The notes beneath the pieces were generated by a model. That model worked only from the letters and a program-made list of their open reading frames with translations. It did not search any database and was not told the origin of the DNA. From positions 2,234,883 through 2,298,882 of the forward strand of contig NW_015622546.1 in NCBI RefSeq assembly GCF_000835495.1: DNA of 64,000 bases, in the 5' to 3' direction. The number at the start of each line of letters is the position of its first letter. Position 1 is the stretch's first letter. The stretch is from Cladophialophora immunda (lineage: Eukaryota; Ascomycota; Eurotiomycetes; Chaetothyriales; Herpotrichiellaceae). The position numbers and the translations under genes are program-made. Positions 42,411 through 53,364 of the stretch are shown here, piece after piece.

Positions 42411-43994
42411 ATGCCTATTTCCTACGACAAGTGGGATAGGCTCGAGGTGTCGGACGACTCTGACGTCGAAGTACACCCAAACGTCGACACAAAGAGCTTC
42501 ATCCGAGCCAAGCAGCGCCAGATCCACGAACAGCGAGCCCAGCGAAAGCATGAGATAGAAACGCTGAAATACGAACGAATCATCAACGACGGACTGCTCG
42601 AACGTATCAATGCCCTGCTAGACGCTCTGAAGAGGCATCAAGAAGATGCAAACAAGAAGAACCCAGACGAGGTTGTGTTTCAAAGTCTGATCGAGAGCGC
42701 CGGTGATCCTGCCAAAGATGAACCCCCCAAGCCCCCCGAGGGTGTCTACACGCATCAGAAGGAACAGCCCAGGTATTCTAAGATGATGGGTGCTCTGGTG
42801 GACCAGGTCAAGAAAGAGGTTGACGAGAAGAAAGACAAATCCACAGACAGATATGCAGACTTCTTGCAGGGTGTGAATGGCCATCTCACCAAGGTCCAGA
42901 AGTTACAGCAGGACCTATTGAAGCGGCTTGCGGAGCTAGAGAAGGAAGCAACCGCGAAAATCACGAGCGAGGACATCCATTTCGGTTTCGATTCGTCTCA
43001 TATCAATAAACCGAAGCCAGCTGCGACCCCTGCCGAGAAGCCCAAAGTCAAGGAGAAGACCAAGACCGAGACCGTGGAATTGCTCAATGCACCCAAAGGT
43101 CTAAGCTCACAGACACGGGATGCGCTCAAGTCTAGTGAGGGCGCAGTTTCTTCGGGTGCGGAGGCGGACATTGAAGATGATGCTCTCCTGGACAAGCACG
43201 AAGATGAGGAAGAAGACGAGGCAAACCTCAAGCTCACGCCAGAAGGCAAACAGTTTGCAAAGATCAAGATTGGAGACTACCGGGCATGCCTGCAATTCAT
43301 TTCAGAGCATCCGAACATCGTCAATGAGAAGACTCAAGACGCCCTCATGATCGAAGCCTTCAATGCTCAGATGAAAGGACAGGATACTTATGCGCGAACC
43401 TGCGTACATCAGAGTCTCCTAATCCAATACTGTCGCCAATTGGGTCGGGACGGCGTTGGATTGTTCTTCAAGCGAATCACCACAAAAGGTCATCAAGCGC
43501 AACAGGTATTCAACAAGGACTTGACCGAGACATACGGTCGCATCAAAACTCGTGCGGCCGAGTTACAGAAGGAGGAAGGAAATGACCCAGCGGGTGTGGA
43601 ACAGATTCAGCTTCATGCTGTCGAACCTGGGACAGAAATCCACATCAACGTGCCACAGGCCGGCTCGGATGATCCTGTCGAACAGGAGTCACGCAAAATC
43701 TTCGATCGTTTCCCGCCAGGACTACAACGTGCGTTAGAGAGTGGCAGCTTAGACGAGGTCAACAAAGTTCTTGGGAAGATGAGCGTGGATGAAGCTGAGG
43801 AAATTGTGGAATTGCTGGGCCAAGGTGGCATGCTCAGTCTCCAGGAAGGAGTCATTGACGCCACCAACGAAGAGGGCCAGAAGAGGCTGAAAGAGATCGA
43901 GGAGGAAGAGAAGCGGAGGAAAGCTGAAATGGCACAGAGCGTCGAGGCTGAAGGCTCGGGGTTGGGAGAGCCTGGCGAGGCTGTAAGCTCGTAA
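42411..43994 (+). CDS. CDC37: Hsp90 co-chaperone Cdc37, 527 aa
   Basis: Adaptor that loads protein kinases onto Hsp90 in the cytosol. Intronless. The N-terminus MPISYDKWDRLEVSDDSDVE carries the conserved CK2 phosphorylation site serine. A coiled coil follows (KSFIRAKQRQIHEQRAQRKH). The Hsp90-binding middle domain has LLIQYCRQLGRDGVGLFFKR, and the C-terminal domain has DRFPPGLQRALESGSLDEVN. The end is Glu/Lys-rich. Length close to that of other fungal Cdc37. Confidence 0.97.
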   Translation: MPISYDKWDRLEVSDDSDVEVHPNVDTKSFIRAKQRQIHEQRAQRKHEIETLKYERIINDGLLERINALLDALKRHQEDANKKNPDEVVFQSLIESAGDPAKDEPPKPPEGVYTHQKEQPRYSKMMGALVDQVKKEVDEKKDKSTDRYADFLQGVNGHLTKVQKLQQDLLKRLAELEKEATAKITSEDIHFGFDSSHINKPKPAATPAEKPKVKEKTKTETVELLNAPKGLSSQTRDALKSSEGAVSSGAEADIEDDALLDKHEDEEEDEANLKLTPEGKQFAKIKIGDYRACLQFISEHPNIVNEKTQDALMIEAFNAQMKGQDTYARTCVHQSLLIQYCRQLGRDGVGLFFKRITTKGHQAQQVFNKDLTETYGRIKTRAAELQKEEGNDPAGVEQIQLHAVEPGTEIHINVPQAGSDDPVEQESRKIFDRFPPGLQRALESGSLDEVNKVLGKMSVDEAEEIVELLGQGGMLSLQEGVIDATNEEGQKRLKEIEEEEKRRKAEMAQSVEAEGSGLGEPGEAVSS

Positions 43995-44740
43995 GAACTT
44001 GTGTGAATTTCACATCGAAAAGGTCACGGCGACGTCTCCAGTTCCAAAAATAATGAGGCTACGAAGATAATTTTGTCTGACACTGAATATAGCTCAATAC
44101 TCAAGTATTCGATGCGCACTGTGCAGGCAATGCTTCCTGTCTGACAAAAAGTGGTCAGAGCATGGAAAAGTCTACTGACAGTCACCCTTCTCCGATCTCT
44201 GTTCCTTGTTGGTGAGCGCTCCTTCTTCACCTTCTCTCCTCTTGTCTCTGCGTCGTCTGTTCGCGTCCACAAGGCGCCCAGCCAGAAGAATGGCCAATGT
44301 CCATTGGAAAGAAAGTTGCTTTGGTGTGCCTGGTGAACCAAAGTTCCCTCTCGGAATCAGTTCAACTCGATTGGTCGCTAACACAAAGTTCCAGCACTAA
44401 TGCACCTCATCGCCAGTGTCCGGCAGCTTGTGAGGCAGTGAGGCAGACACTCCAAGTACCTGGCGTCCAATGACATCCTTCTCTGTCATCTTCGAGTTTG
44501 CTCAGCCCTTTGCAGCAATGTCAGTGAATGCTTCCCAAGTCAAATCCCAGCATAATAAGATTCGAGGCGTCACCATCATGGCTATCTGTTGCTCGCTCAA
44601 TCGCCATGTAAGCGGACCACATTGGCCTGTTATCTGTCCCAGAGACCTGACAACTTCTGGGGTTTCTCTTGCCCACATATTAATTCTCAAGGGCGAGATT
44701 GGGGATGGTTGATTGTGGAATAAAGTGCATTCAAGACACC
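43995..44740. other. Intergenic region
   Basis: CDC37 3' flank and promoter of the Clr5-domain gene. Short overlapping open frames have no domain. Confidence 0.4.
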
Positions 44741-46357
44741 ATGTCGGATTATGAAGATCTGGAGGCTCTCGACCAGATGGATCCCGTGCATCACCATACT
44801 GAGCAAGGCTCCCAGTCGTGGAGGATTGTCGGGCCTACTCCTCAGCAATGGATTGATATCAAAGATGTCTTCACCGAGTTGTACATTGCTGAAAACAGAA
44901 AACTAAAGGATGTCAGGGCCATCCTGCAAAGGAAATACGGTTTCAATGCCAGTGAGAAGATGTTCAAGCGGCGAATTACTGAATGGAAGATCCACAAGAA
45001 CTACAAAGCTAAGGACAAAGAGCTTCTGGCGAAAAGAGTCAAAGAATACGTTGATGCCGGACACGATGTTCAGTCGATCTCATTCCGTGGAAGACCATTG
45101 AAGCTAGATCGAGTCAAACGCCACTACCGCAGCGACAAAAGATTCACTCAGCTTTGGGAACAACTATCACAGAGTCCAGAATCCATCTCTATTGGCGATA
45201 TTACAATCAAGGATGAGTCTCCATCGATGATCCCAAATAGATCGAGGACCTCCCCAAACTCCAACAGTCCGCCTGGGGACTCTGACTCCAGTATGCGAGA
45301 CAGCAGTGGCCCCGGTCTCGGTGTTATGACGGTCAACGTTCTCCCGCCGACTGACTTGTACAATATGCAATCTAGCCTCTTCTACACTCGCGAGGCAGTT
45401 CAGTGGCAGTTCACGGCTTTCAACCGACTCAAGTTGAATGAACTGCAACATCGATTCCCGGCCTCCATCCCAGAAGCGGTGAAAGCCGGACAGACAGACC
45501 AAGTCTCAGCATTTTGGCTAGGGCTCTACCATGGCTTTGACTACTTACAGACGGGAAGATCGGGCGAAGCGTGGAGTAATTTCCACATCTGCTGCAATAT
45601 GGTACAGCCATTGATACATTCTGCACCACTTCAGCTCTTATCCTGCCTGCTGGTGCACTTTGCAACTCCATGGGCGGGGATGGCTGCGCTGGAGCAGCAT
45701 CTACTCAGCTTTGTCTCATCCATGGCAGCAAGTGCCTTGGGGAAAGACCATCCTTATACCAAAGCCTTAAGTACGATGATTGCCGCTGACAACCGCAATC
45801 AGGTTGTTGAATCAATGATGCAACTGATAGTTGAGGGCTACGGCGCTCGACGAAAACCCAGCAATTCGTCGCTTTTTGCCTTGCGAGTTGACCAGATTGA
45901 CATGCTCCGAAAACGCAAGAATTTCCAACCCGCACATCACATGTGTCAACAACTGATCAAAGACAGTCAGTCCATGCATCCTAAACGGTATAGGACTGCG
46001 CTAGCGGCTTTAGGGAGGTTATATGCGGATCAGGACGAGGAGTTCGCTGTCGAGGGGGTGGCGCACCGCATTCTGCAGCATGAGACGTCAGATTCAAGTT
46101 CGACAAATAGTGGAAGTGCAGCTTGGGCTTGTGATCAGCTCGCCACTCTGTGCTTGAATCGTAAAGAATATGCACTAGCTGAGCGATATCTCCGTCGAGC
46201 GGCGCAGATGTCTTGCACCGAGCTCCCTCACCGTGGCCCTTCGACGGGCTCTTTCGTCAAGAAGCTGGTTTTCTGTTTGAGACAGCAGGGAAAAAGCCAT
46301 CGTCTCAACCAGATCCCTGAAGAACCAGGCGTCGAGCCTGGAGCGACCGCCATTTGA
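44741..46357 (+). CDS. Clr5-domain protein, 538 aa
   Basis: The N-terminal Clr5 domain (about residues 28-85: PTPQQWIDIKDVFTELYIAE, RRITEWKIHKNYK) is found in many filamentous-fungal proteins and named after a fission yeast factor needed for silencing; it may bind DNA. A linker with Ser/Pro/Asp-rich sequence leads to a helical C-terminal half that reads like TPR-type repeats (for example AWACDQLATLCLNRKEYALAERYLRRAAQM). I choose MSDYEDLEALDQMD at 44741; an in-frame ATG at 44705 is an alternative. Likely nuclear regulatory or signalling protein; no target known. Confidence 0.82.
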   Translation: MSDYEDLEALDQMDPVHHHTEQGSQSWRIVGPTPQQWIDIKDVFTELYIAENRKLKDVRAILQRKYGFNASEKMFKRRITEWKIHKNYKAKDKELLAKRVKEYVDAGHDVQSISFRGRPLKLDRVKRHYRSDKRFTQLWEQLSQSPESISIGDITIKDESPSMIPNRSRTSPNSNSPPGDSDSSMRDSSGPGLGVMTVNVLPPTDLYNMQSSLFYTREAVQWQFTAFNRLKLNELQHRFPASIPEAVKAGQTDQVSAFWLGLYHGFDYLQTGRSGEAWSNFHICCNMVQPLIHSAPLQLLSCLLVHFATPWAGMAALEQHLLSFVSSMAASALGKDHPYTKALSTMIAADNRNQVVESMMQLIVEGYGARRKPSNSSLFALRVDQIDMLRKRKNFQPAHHMCQQLIKDSQSMHPKRYRTALAALGRLYADQDEEFAVEGVAHRILQHETSDSSSTNSGSAAWACDQLATLCLNRKEYALAERYLRRAAQMSCTELPHRGPSTGSFVKKLVFCLRQQGKSHRLNQIPEEPGVEPGATAI

Positions 46358-46689
46358 CTACAACGGACGAGCGCACTCAGAGTGTCTCAATTTATCGGCG
46401 CTCCGCCGGCACAAAATCCTGGATGTCTACAAATGCTTCATTGGGGACTTTGAGAAACGAGTTGATGTAGAGGATCTAGGCAGACCGGCAATCAGTGTGG
46501 ACCAGTGTCTTATACAACTAAGACCAATTCCGGTTGTGCGCGCCCGAGATTGAGCGCAACCTGAGTCAGGAGACAAGGCTGCTCCAAATCAGATCATGAA
46601 GGATCTGGTGATTCAAAATACCGTCTTCATGGCACCTCGAACCTCTTGTTACAATCCGAGCAGAGCAAGCTGTTGTCTGCAATATCAGA
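46358..46689. other. Intergenic region
   Basis: Clr5 gene 3' flank and promoter of the Gag-like gene. No long terminal repeat or primer-binding site seen. Confidence 0.4.
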
Positions 46690-47937
46690 ATGCCACCAGC
46701 TTATTCCCGCCACGCCTACTTTTGCGAGTTGAAATTCCCGGATGTCGACACCATTGACGTATTGAACGGCAAATCAAACTTCTATCAATGGCACTCTGAT
46801 ATTCAGCCGGTGCTCTTGTCCAATCCCTATTCTTCAGATCTGATACTTGGTAGCTGGACGGAACCTCAATATCCCCCGTCGTGGACTGTTGAGGACCAGG
46901 CTCTGTTCGACGAGGAACGCAGAGAATGGGACGCCGCCAACACTGCAACCTGCCGCTTCATTCGCGCGACGCTGGCCACGAACGTTGGCCCGTTCGTTCG
47001 CCAATATACGGCTGCAAGGACACTTTTCTTCAATCTTGTGTGGCTGTACGGAGAAGAGGCTGGGATCGATTCACAGGGTGGTCCTCCAGTGCCTGTGAAT
47101 GCCGAGACCCTCAACGCAAAGAAAGGACGTGCCGGGCTTCTGGCCGCGCTGGAAGCCAAAAGAACCATGGACTATCTGCCTGCTGTCTCCACAAGCCTCA
47201 AGCCATCAGCTTCGATTGTCCCGGGCCCCCAAACCAAACACAGCAACCATGAGGTCACTTTCTTCTCTGCCTCGAGGACAGAACCTCCTGCCTCTCGTGA
47301 CAAGTCGACGAAATGGCAGGCAACAATTGCCAGCGAACCCACGGACCTACCAGACCAAAATACCGCCATTGGCCGTCCCATCGACCGGACCCGCATCACT
47401 TCTGACCCAAGCTTGGAGACCATTCATGAACACGACGAGCCGCATCCAGGAAGACGGGTGCCGTCCGGGTATGCAATCGACTTCGACTACAGCCTTTCCA
47501 GAGGAGATCAAGGGCAGTGGGGGAGGAGCGTCAGCCCTTTGTCTCCTTCCGACTCCGGTAGTGAATATGGCGACGATGACGAGGTGCGCCTTCTCCCCTC
47601 CAAGCGAATAACAAGGCCAACGCTAGTGTTGTCGTCCATGTCCCGGGCCGCTGACTTGTGGGACCAGGACCAGGATGAATGCCACCTCGAAGACACCGAC
47701 GTCGCCGACCCCGCCGGACGGTCCACGTCGCGGTCCACGAAGCGTCCAGCCGGCAGCCCAGACCTCGAGCCGAGCGCTGCAAAGGCAGGCATCACCTCCA
47801 TCTTGAGGACCGTCACGGCCAACAACAGGGCCAGGAAGCGGGACAAGTTCACCTTCTCATTCCCTCTGCGGCGGCTGAATCCGGAAAAGGAGAGAGCCAA
47901 GGGCGAGGACCGAGCGCGGGCTGAGGAAGCGGTGTGA
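46690..47937 (+). CDS. Gag-like (copia type) N-terminal domain protein, possibly domesticated, 415 aa
   Basis: The first ~130 residues look like the capsid-type Gag domain of copia retrotransposons: LNGKSNFYQWHSDIQPVLLS, a helical block after EERREWDAANTATCRFIRA, and the final helix TAARTLFFNLVWLYGEE. The remaining 285 residues are disordered, rich in Ser, Arg, Asp and Glu, with a very basic C-terminus. There is no zinc knuckle, protease, integrase or reverse transcriptase in the 350 bp that follow, and no flanking repeats. It is a single intact reading frame with its own ATG. I infer a host gene from a former transposon. A chance likeness of a host helical domain is the alternative. Confidence 0.6.
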   Translation: MPPAYSRHAYFCELKFPDVDTIDVLNGKSNFYQWHSDIQPVLLSNPYSSDLILGSWTEPQYPPSWTVEDQALFDEERREWDAANTATCRFIRATLATNVGPFVRQYTAARTLFFNLVWLYGEEAGIDSQGGPPVPVNAETLNAKKGRAGLLAALEAKRTMDYLPAVSTSLKPSASIVPGPQTKHSNHEVTFFSASRTEPPASRDKSTKWQATIASEPTDLPDQNTAIGRPIDRTRITSDPSLETIHEHDEPHPGRRVPSGYAIDFDYSLSRGDQGQWGRSVSPLSPSDSGSEYGDDDEVRLLPSKRITRPTLVLSSMSRAADLWDQDQDECHLEDTDVADPAGRSTSRSTKRPAGSPDLEPSAAKAGITSILRTVTANNRARKRDKFTFSFPLRRLNPEKERAKGEDRARAEEAV

Positions 47938-48293
47938 TCGTGGAATGACGGACTCGAGATTGGAGAAGCCTTGATCTGGGTGAAGAATGCCATATGCCGA
48001 GACAGATGTCCGTCTTCCAGGACGGGATGGAAGGATTCTTTGGAGAAACACACCTCTTTCGTTGATCATCTGGCGAATTTATGCTTTGCTTTGCTTTCTC
48101 TGTATTTTCTATAGGTAAAACAGCACAGACAAGACGCTTACTTCTCATATGCGCCAGCATATACGATCTCGTCATCGTCATCGTCATCATCATCTTCTTC
48201 CTCTTCTTCCGGCCCCTCCTTTCGTCTCCTTCAACTTCACCTCCATTCTAATAACGTATGTAACAAAGTCACAAGTCACGTCCGCCATCGTCA
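47938..48293. terminator. Convergent 3' region
   Basis: Between the stop codons of the Gag-like gene (plus) and the amine oxidase gene (minus). Contains a degenerate CAT/CTT triplet repeat (about 48169-48214). Confidence 0.4.
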
Positions 48294-51073
48294 TCACCAA
48301 TCAAGCCGCCCTCCCTCGCGCCGACGCCCCCGGCCCTCCTTGCCGACGAACAGCCCGTAAAGCCCGCCGCCGACGTGGTTCCGCACGGCCCTCCAGCCGC
48401 CCTGTTCCCCGTCGTCGCGCTCCTTCATGTAGTGGCTGAGGTCGGGCGAGAGCATCTCCCGCGTCACCAGCACGGGCGCGGTGTAGCGGGCGCCGAACCA
48501 CGAGACGCCGTCGTCGTCGGTGTCGTGGCCGTGGCCGTGGTTCCTGCGCTTCTTGTCCTCTCGGTCTCGACGGGGGAATCTTGCGGCGCGGTTCGTCGGT
48601 GCTCGACGCACTTCTTCCTTGGCGTCTGCGTTCGGGTTGTTGTCGTCGTCGACGTTGTGGTTTGTCGATGCGCCATTGTTGTGGCGATGGCGGGTGCGTG
48701 CTCGATCGACCCGCACGCCCTGGCGGAGGGCCTTGCTGACGTCGTCGTCAAAGTAGTTGAAGGGCATGAACAGCACGGAGCTGGCGCTGGTGTGCATCAG
48801 CGTGTTGGGCACGTCCTGGCTGGTGGGCACGTGGTGGCCGCCCAGGTTGAAGTAGAGCACGAGGTCGGCCGCCTCGACGGGCTCGCGGTCCTCGACCATG
48901 CGCGCGAAGTCGACCAGCGGCGCTCCCGGCTCCAGCGCGTTGTAGTGGTGCGCCGCCGCCGGCTCCGTGGCCGGGTGGTTGCGCAGCACCCACAGGTCGG
49001 CCGCGGCCCAGGACGCCGCCCGGCCCAGCGCCGTCGAGTTGGCGATCGTCAGGTGCGCCGGGTTGCCCATCCCGGTGCCGGGCAGGATGCGGTACGCGCG
49101 CGTCTCCCCCCACCGGTTGGTGCGGTTGGGCGCCGTGACCAGGTACATCTCCCCGGCGTTCCGGGGCCAGTTGAGCCCCGTCTCGTGCGTGACGGCCGAG
49201 TGCACCATGTGCATGGTGTTGCGCGGGCCGGGCACCTCGGGCTGGTCCCAGGCGTAGGTGCGCTGGAGGGGCTCGATCGCCGTGCGCACCACCGTGTTGG
49301 CCGTGCCGCAGATGTCCAGGTCCGCGCGGAAGTTGACCACGTGGTCGTGCATCGACGTGTGCAGCCCCGGCCGCACGCGGTAGCCGTACTCGTTCGTCGT
49401 CGCGTCGCGCCGCAGCGGCGAGGAGCGCGGCTCCGCGTGGAACGCCCCGAAGATGTAGCCACTGGCCCGCAGCTTGACCTCGACCGAGCCGTCGAGGTAG
49501 AAGATGTAGTCGATCTGTTGTTCGTTAGCGAGGACACGCCCACGTCAGGGGGAGATAGGCGGGGGGAGAGAGAGATATTGCTGAACAAAAGCTGGGAAGC
49601 AATCTTGAAGCGGAACTTGAAGCTCACCGTGTAGTCGTAGTTTCCGACCGTGCTCACGCTCCGCACCACGAGGTACGTGTTTCTGCTGACGGTCGCGCTA
49701 AAGGCCGAGGTGTGTCTCTGCAAGGGCGCGTCGGCCGTGTACTCGAAGACGCAGATGGCGTTGCGGTTGGTGTACATCCTGCCGCCGCGGTGGTACGACA
49801 TGTCCAGGTACTCGGCGTGGCCGGGGCAGTCGAGCCCCGGGACGAGGCTGAACATCATCTTGCCCATGCCGAAGAAGGTGTCGAGAAACTCGAGCCCGGA
49901 CTGCATGGGCTCGGCGCCCGCGTAGTGCGCCAGCGCCTCCTGCAGGCCCAGCTGGTAGATGATGCGCGACCCGTTGTAGCGGATGTCGAACAGCGACAGC
50001 GCCGCCGCCTGCGAGGTCGACAGGTAGAACGAGAAGCCCATCCACGAGATGTAGTTCTGCGAGCGGTCGAGGCGGTACCGGGGCCCGTACGGCTGGATGG
50101 AGAGTGGCGGCGGCATGTCGCGCTCCGGGGTGGTCGACGTGCTGAAGTCTTCGGTGTCGGTCCACGCGCCGTCCTCGTTGATCGTCAGGCGCTCGAAGTC
50201 GGGCGACGCCATGGCCTCGCGCAGCATTGTCACGTTGTCGTACAGGATCCCGTTGTAGAACCACTCGCCCGTCGTCCAGGTCGCCGGGTTCGCGCTCGGC
50301 ACGTCCAGCTTGACGTACAGGCCTTGGGGCAGAAGGCTGCGGCCGTCGGATTTCATGCCAGGCCCGAAAAACTCCAGCCAGTGGACCATGCGGCCCGAGT
50401 CGATCAGCGCAGGCCTCGAGCCCATGACCAGCCCGTCCGGGTCGTCGAGATCGTCCCGGTTGGTCTTTGCGCCCAGCAGGTCTTGGGTCACGTCGGACGC
50501 ATTCTCGCCAATGGACAGCGCCCAGTCGAGCAGCGCAAAGACGTCCGAGATGGGGCTTTGGACATAGTTACGGCCCGAGTTGTGGCAGTACGTCAAGGGC
50601 AGGAGTTGGGTCTTGTTGGACGGTGGCAGCGGGCCGACCATGTACTCGACGATGAAGGCGTCGTCGCCCTTGGTCTCGACGGCCGAGAGACGAGCCCAGC
50701 GGTCGGGGACGGGGCCATTGTGGTCCAGGTAGTCGACGACGCTGGTCTTATTGGGCCGGAGAAGTTCAATCAGGCTCAACGGGTTGTTGCTCCCTCGACT
50801 GTTTCCACCGGTGCGGTCGTCAGTCGAGTTGAATATATTGGTGTTCTTCTGCAGCCATATGTACACCTGCGACGCTTCCACTTCATCAAGCTCCGCCCAG
50901 GGATTTTCTGCAGGAGCCTGAAAGTGTCTATGAGGATGCTTGGATGTACCATGAAGTGGCTGCCTGATTGGATAGGAGGAGGCGGAGAGGAAGACGACGA
51001 CGAGGAGATAAGCGAGGCTGGACAAGATAACGACGGCTGAGACGGAAATGCCCAGCAGCCTCCACGATGCCAT
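48294..51073 (-). CDS. Copper amine oxidase with N-terminal membrane anchor, 888 aa
   Basis: Quinoprotein that oxidises primary amines to aldehydes with release of ammonia and hydrogen peroxide. Exons are 51073-49628 and 49514-48294, with a 113-bp intron of phase 0. A single hydrophobic span near residues 6-30 (ISVSAVVILSSLAYLLVVVF) suggests a type II anchor or uncleaved signal. The cofactor Tyr is Y479 in VGNYDYT, three codons before the intron. Copper ligands: HDH in SMHDHVVNFRADLDI and the third His in LGGHHVPTSQDVPNT. A His/Asn/Asp/Arg-rich insert of about 75 residues (about 48500-48725) lies near the C-terminus. Exon 2 is strikingly GC-rich compared with its neighbours. The minus-strand neighbour upstream is a monooxygenase. 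Family certain; physiological substrate unknown. Confidence 0.92.
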
Positions 51074-51408
51074 GATGGCGGGGATTTTGGCGGTCCTACA
51101 CGAGAGATGAACTTGAAGGAGGAGAAGCAGAGGAGCGAGTAACAGTATTTGGCCCGAGGGTTCTCATGGCGATAGAGATAGATCCCCGTATCTTCTCCAG
51201 CAATTGAGTCATGAGCAAGGCATTCAATCCATTGGGCATGGAAGCGGAGATGCCCTGATACATCGAGGCCCCGGACTGGCTACATTCGCCTTCTGAGGTA
51301 TAGCCTCGTATTTTAGTCTACAAAGCACAAGTCATGTCAATGGACGTGGGATGCCGTGTGGACAGGTGCGAGGTATAGCTATATAGAACTCGACGTACTA
51401 ATTTGCCT
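51074..51408. other. Intergenic region
   Basis: 3' flank of the second monooxygenase and promoter of the amine oxidase. Nothing else seen. Confidence 0.4.
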
Positions 51409-53364
51409 TCATGTCGCAACAATCCCGTCAGGCACTCGAAACTCCTTTGCAATCTCGCCCTTCTTGGCACCGTCTGCATCCCCGTTGGTCACGATCTTAT
51501 CCTCGGTCACAATCAACTTCTCGCCCTTCTCCAGTGGTTCGTGCGTGAAGCGGGTGTTGTTCAGGTACCATGTCAAACCCTCCACATCGCCCGTTCTCTC
51601 CGCCGACGCCCATCCGTCGCCGAACCATCCAAACTCATTGCCATCGGCCGGGGTCATTTCAAAGTCGTCAAACCGCACCTTCTCAAGGGCCTTGACGGCA
51701 TGTATACTGCTCCCGGGCCATAACGCCGTCACCCGGCCTCGCTTTCGCTCTTCGGGTGTCGCGTTGGGTGGTGAGGACTTGTACCAACTTCCGCATTCCG
51801 CTGAGAAGACCGTGCGCTTGAAGAAGGCGTCACAGTAATTCGTGAAGTTCTCCACAGCTTTCCTCTTGGGCTCGATGGTCTTGGTGTTCCCTTGTCCAAG
51901 TCTCTGGAGAATCTGCCCGACATAGTTTGCGACTGCTTCGATAATGATCAGAAGATTGCCATTGCCAACTCCAGCATTCGGGCCAAGTGACTGGAAGAAG
52001 TTGGGGAACTGGTCGGTGCACAGACTGAGGTACGTCTCTGGTCGTTCTCGGTAGCGATCTTGAAGATTGACTCCGCCACGTCCGTAGACGGGGAATCGGC
52101 CCTGGAAGGACGTGTCGAATCCTGTAGCACAGACAATCGCTTCGACGGGTCGATGTTTGCCATCAGTTGTCACAATCCCGGTCTCATCAATATGTGAGAT
52201 CCTCGTTGGGATCACGTTGACATTGTCGGCGACCAAGGCTTCAAGATACCCAGGACCAGGAGTCAACCGCTTGCAGAGAGGTGGAAATTCGGGGATGAGA
52301 TGTTCGGCGATCTCTGGTTTCTTGTCCAATCGGTTCCTCATATCCTGGTTGAATGCTGACCACGCACCTTCGTGCTCTTTCGTCCCTCGGTGCGTTAGGG
52401 CAAAGCAGCCTTGCATGCCGATCTCGAGAGCCTTGCGATATTTGACGTAAGATTCAGGATCCTTTTTCCACGCCTCCATTTCCTCCTGTGTATAGTCAAA
52501 GTTCCCGTCCTGGCCATCGTTCCGCTCTCGAACAAGCTCGTTACCAAACGATGCTGCGATCCACGTCCGTCCACGCACATAGTGGTCCATTGATTTGACT
52601 TTGGGTTGCAGGTTGGCAACGATCTGGATGCCGCTGCTGCCGGCGCCAATGACCGCGATTTCTTTGCCCTGCCACATCGATCAGCACGAGAACCTCGACC
52701 AAAGAGGGGGGAAACGCACTGATATGTCATAATCAGAATCCCAGTTGGCGCTATGCAGCAGTTTCCCCTTGAAATCATGCAGACCTTTGATGTCTGGCCA
52801 CTTCCATTCGTTGAGCACACCAGTGCCGGTCATGAAGACATCGCCAATGTCCTCCACGACCTCGTCGGTGTCGGATTTTTGGAACTTGACGTGCCATTTC
52901 GAGGTTTCCTCGTTCCACCGAGCTTCTATACATTTGTGGCTGAATTTCATATATTTCTTCACGTCATACTTGTCGGCCACTCGTTTCCAGTATTGAAGAA
53001 TTTCCGGTGCCCCGGCATAGAATTTGCTCCAGTGGACCTCTGACTCGAAGCTCAGTTGGTATGAATGAGCAGGGATATCTGCGACTCTGTCAATACTGGG
53101 TCATTGGCCCCTCGAATTGTACATACCACAGGCGCACCCGGGGTACCGATTCTCAAACCAGGTACCTCCCACATCTGGATTCTTCTCATAGATTGCAAGC
53201 TCTACGTTCGGCAAGAACCGAGGGAACTGGATCGCAGCACAAATCCCAGAGACGCCGGCACCGATGTAGATGACTTTGAGTGGCCTCGGCTCGTCGATTG
53301 CTCTTTCTGATATCAACGGATGAGCATATAGGTTGTCCGTCACCTTGTAACCGATAGATCCCAT
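51409..53364 (-). CDS. Flavin-binding monooxygenase, Baeyer-Villiger type, 618 aa
   Basis: Complete relative of the truncated gene at the left end. Exons are 53364-53127, 53078-52720 and 52668-51409; the introns are 48 and 51 bp. FAD motif [16 protein letters not shown] is at about residue 31; [16 protein letters not shown] is formed across the first splice; the fingerprint [12 protein letters not shown] precedes the NADPH motif [20 protein letters not shown] follows. The protein ends without a membrane span. Probably cytosolic or peroxisomal; no clear C-terminal peroxisome signal (ends IVAT). Substrate unknown. Placed in tandem just upstream of the copper amine oxidase. Confidence 0.92.

Noticed and set aside
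46358..48293. An active LTR retrotransposon around the Gag-like gene
   Set aside because: No flanking direct repeats, primer-binding site or pol gene seen.
48375..51040. Two long plus-strand frames (419 and 442 codons) opposite the amine oxidase
   Set aside because: The GC-rich third positions of the amine oxidase remove stops from the other strand. The predicted proteins are Val/Arg-rich without domains.
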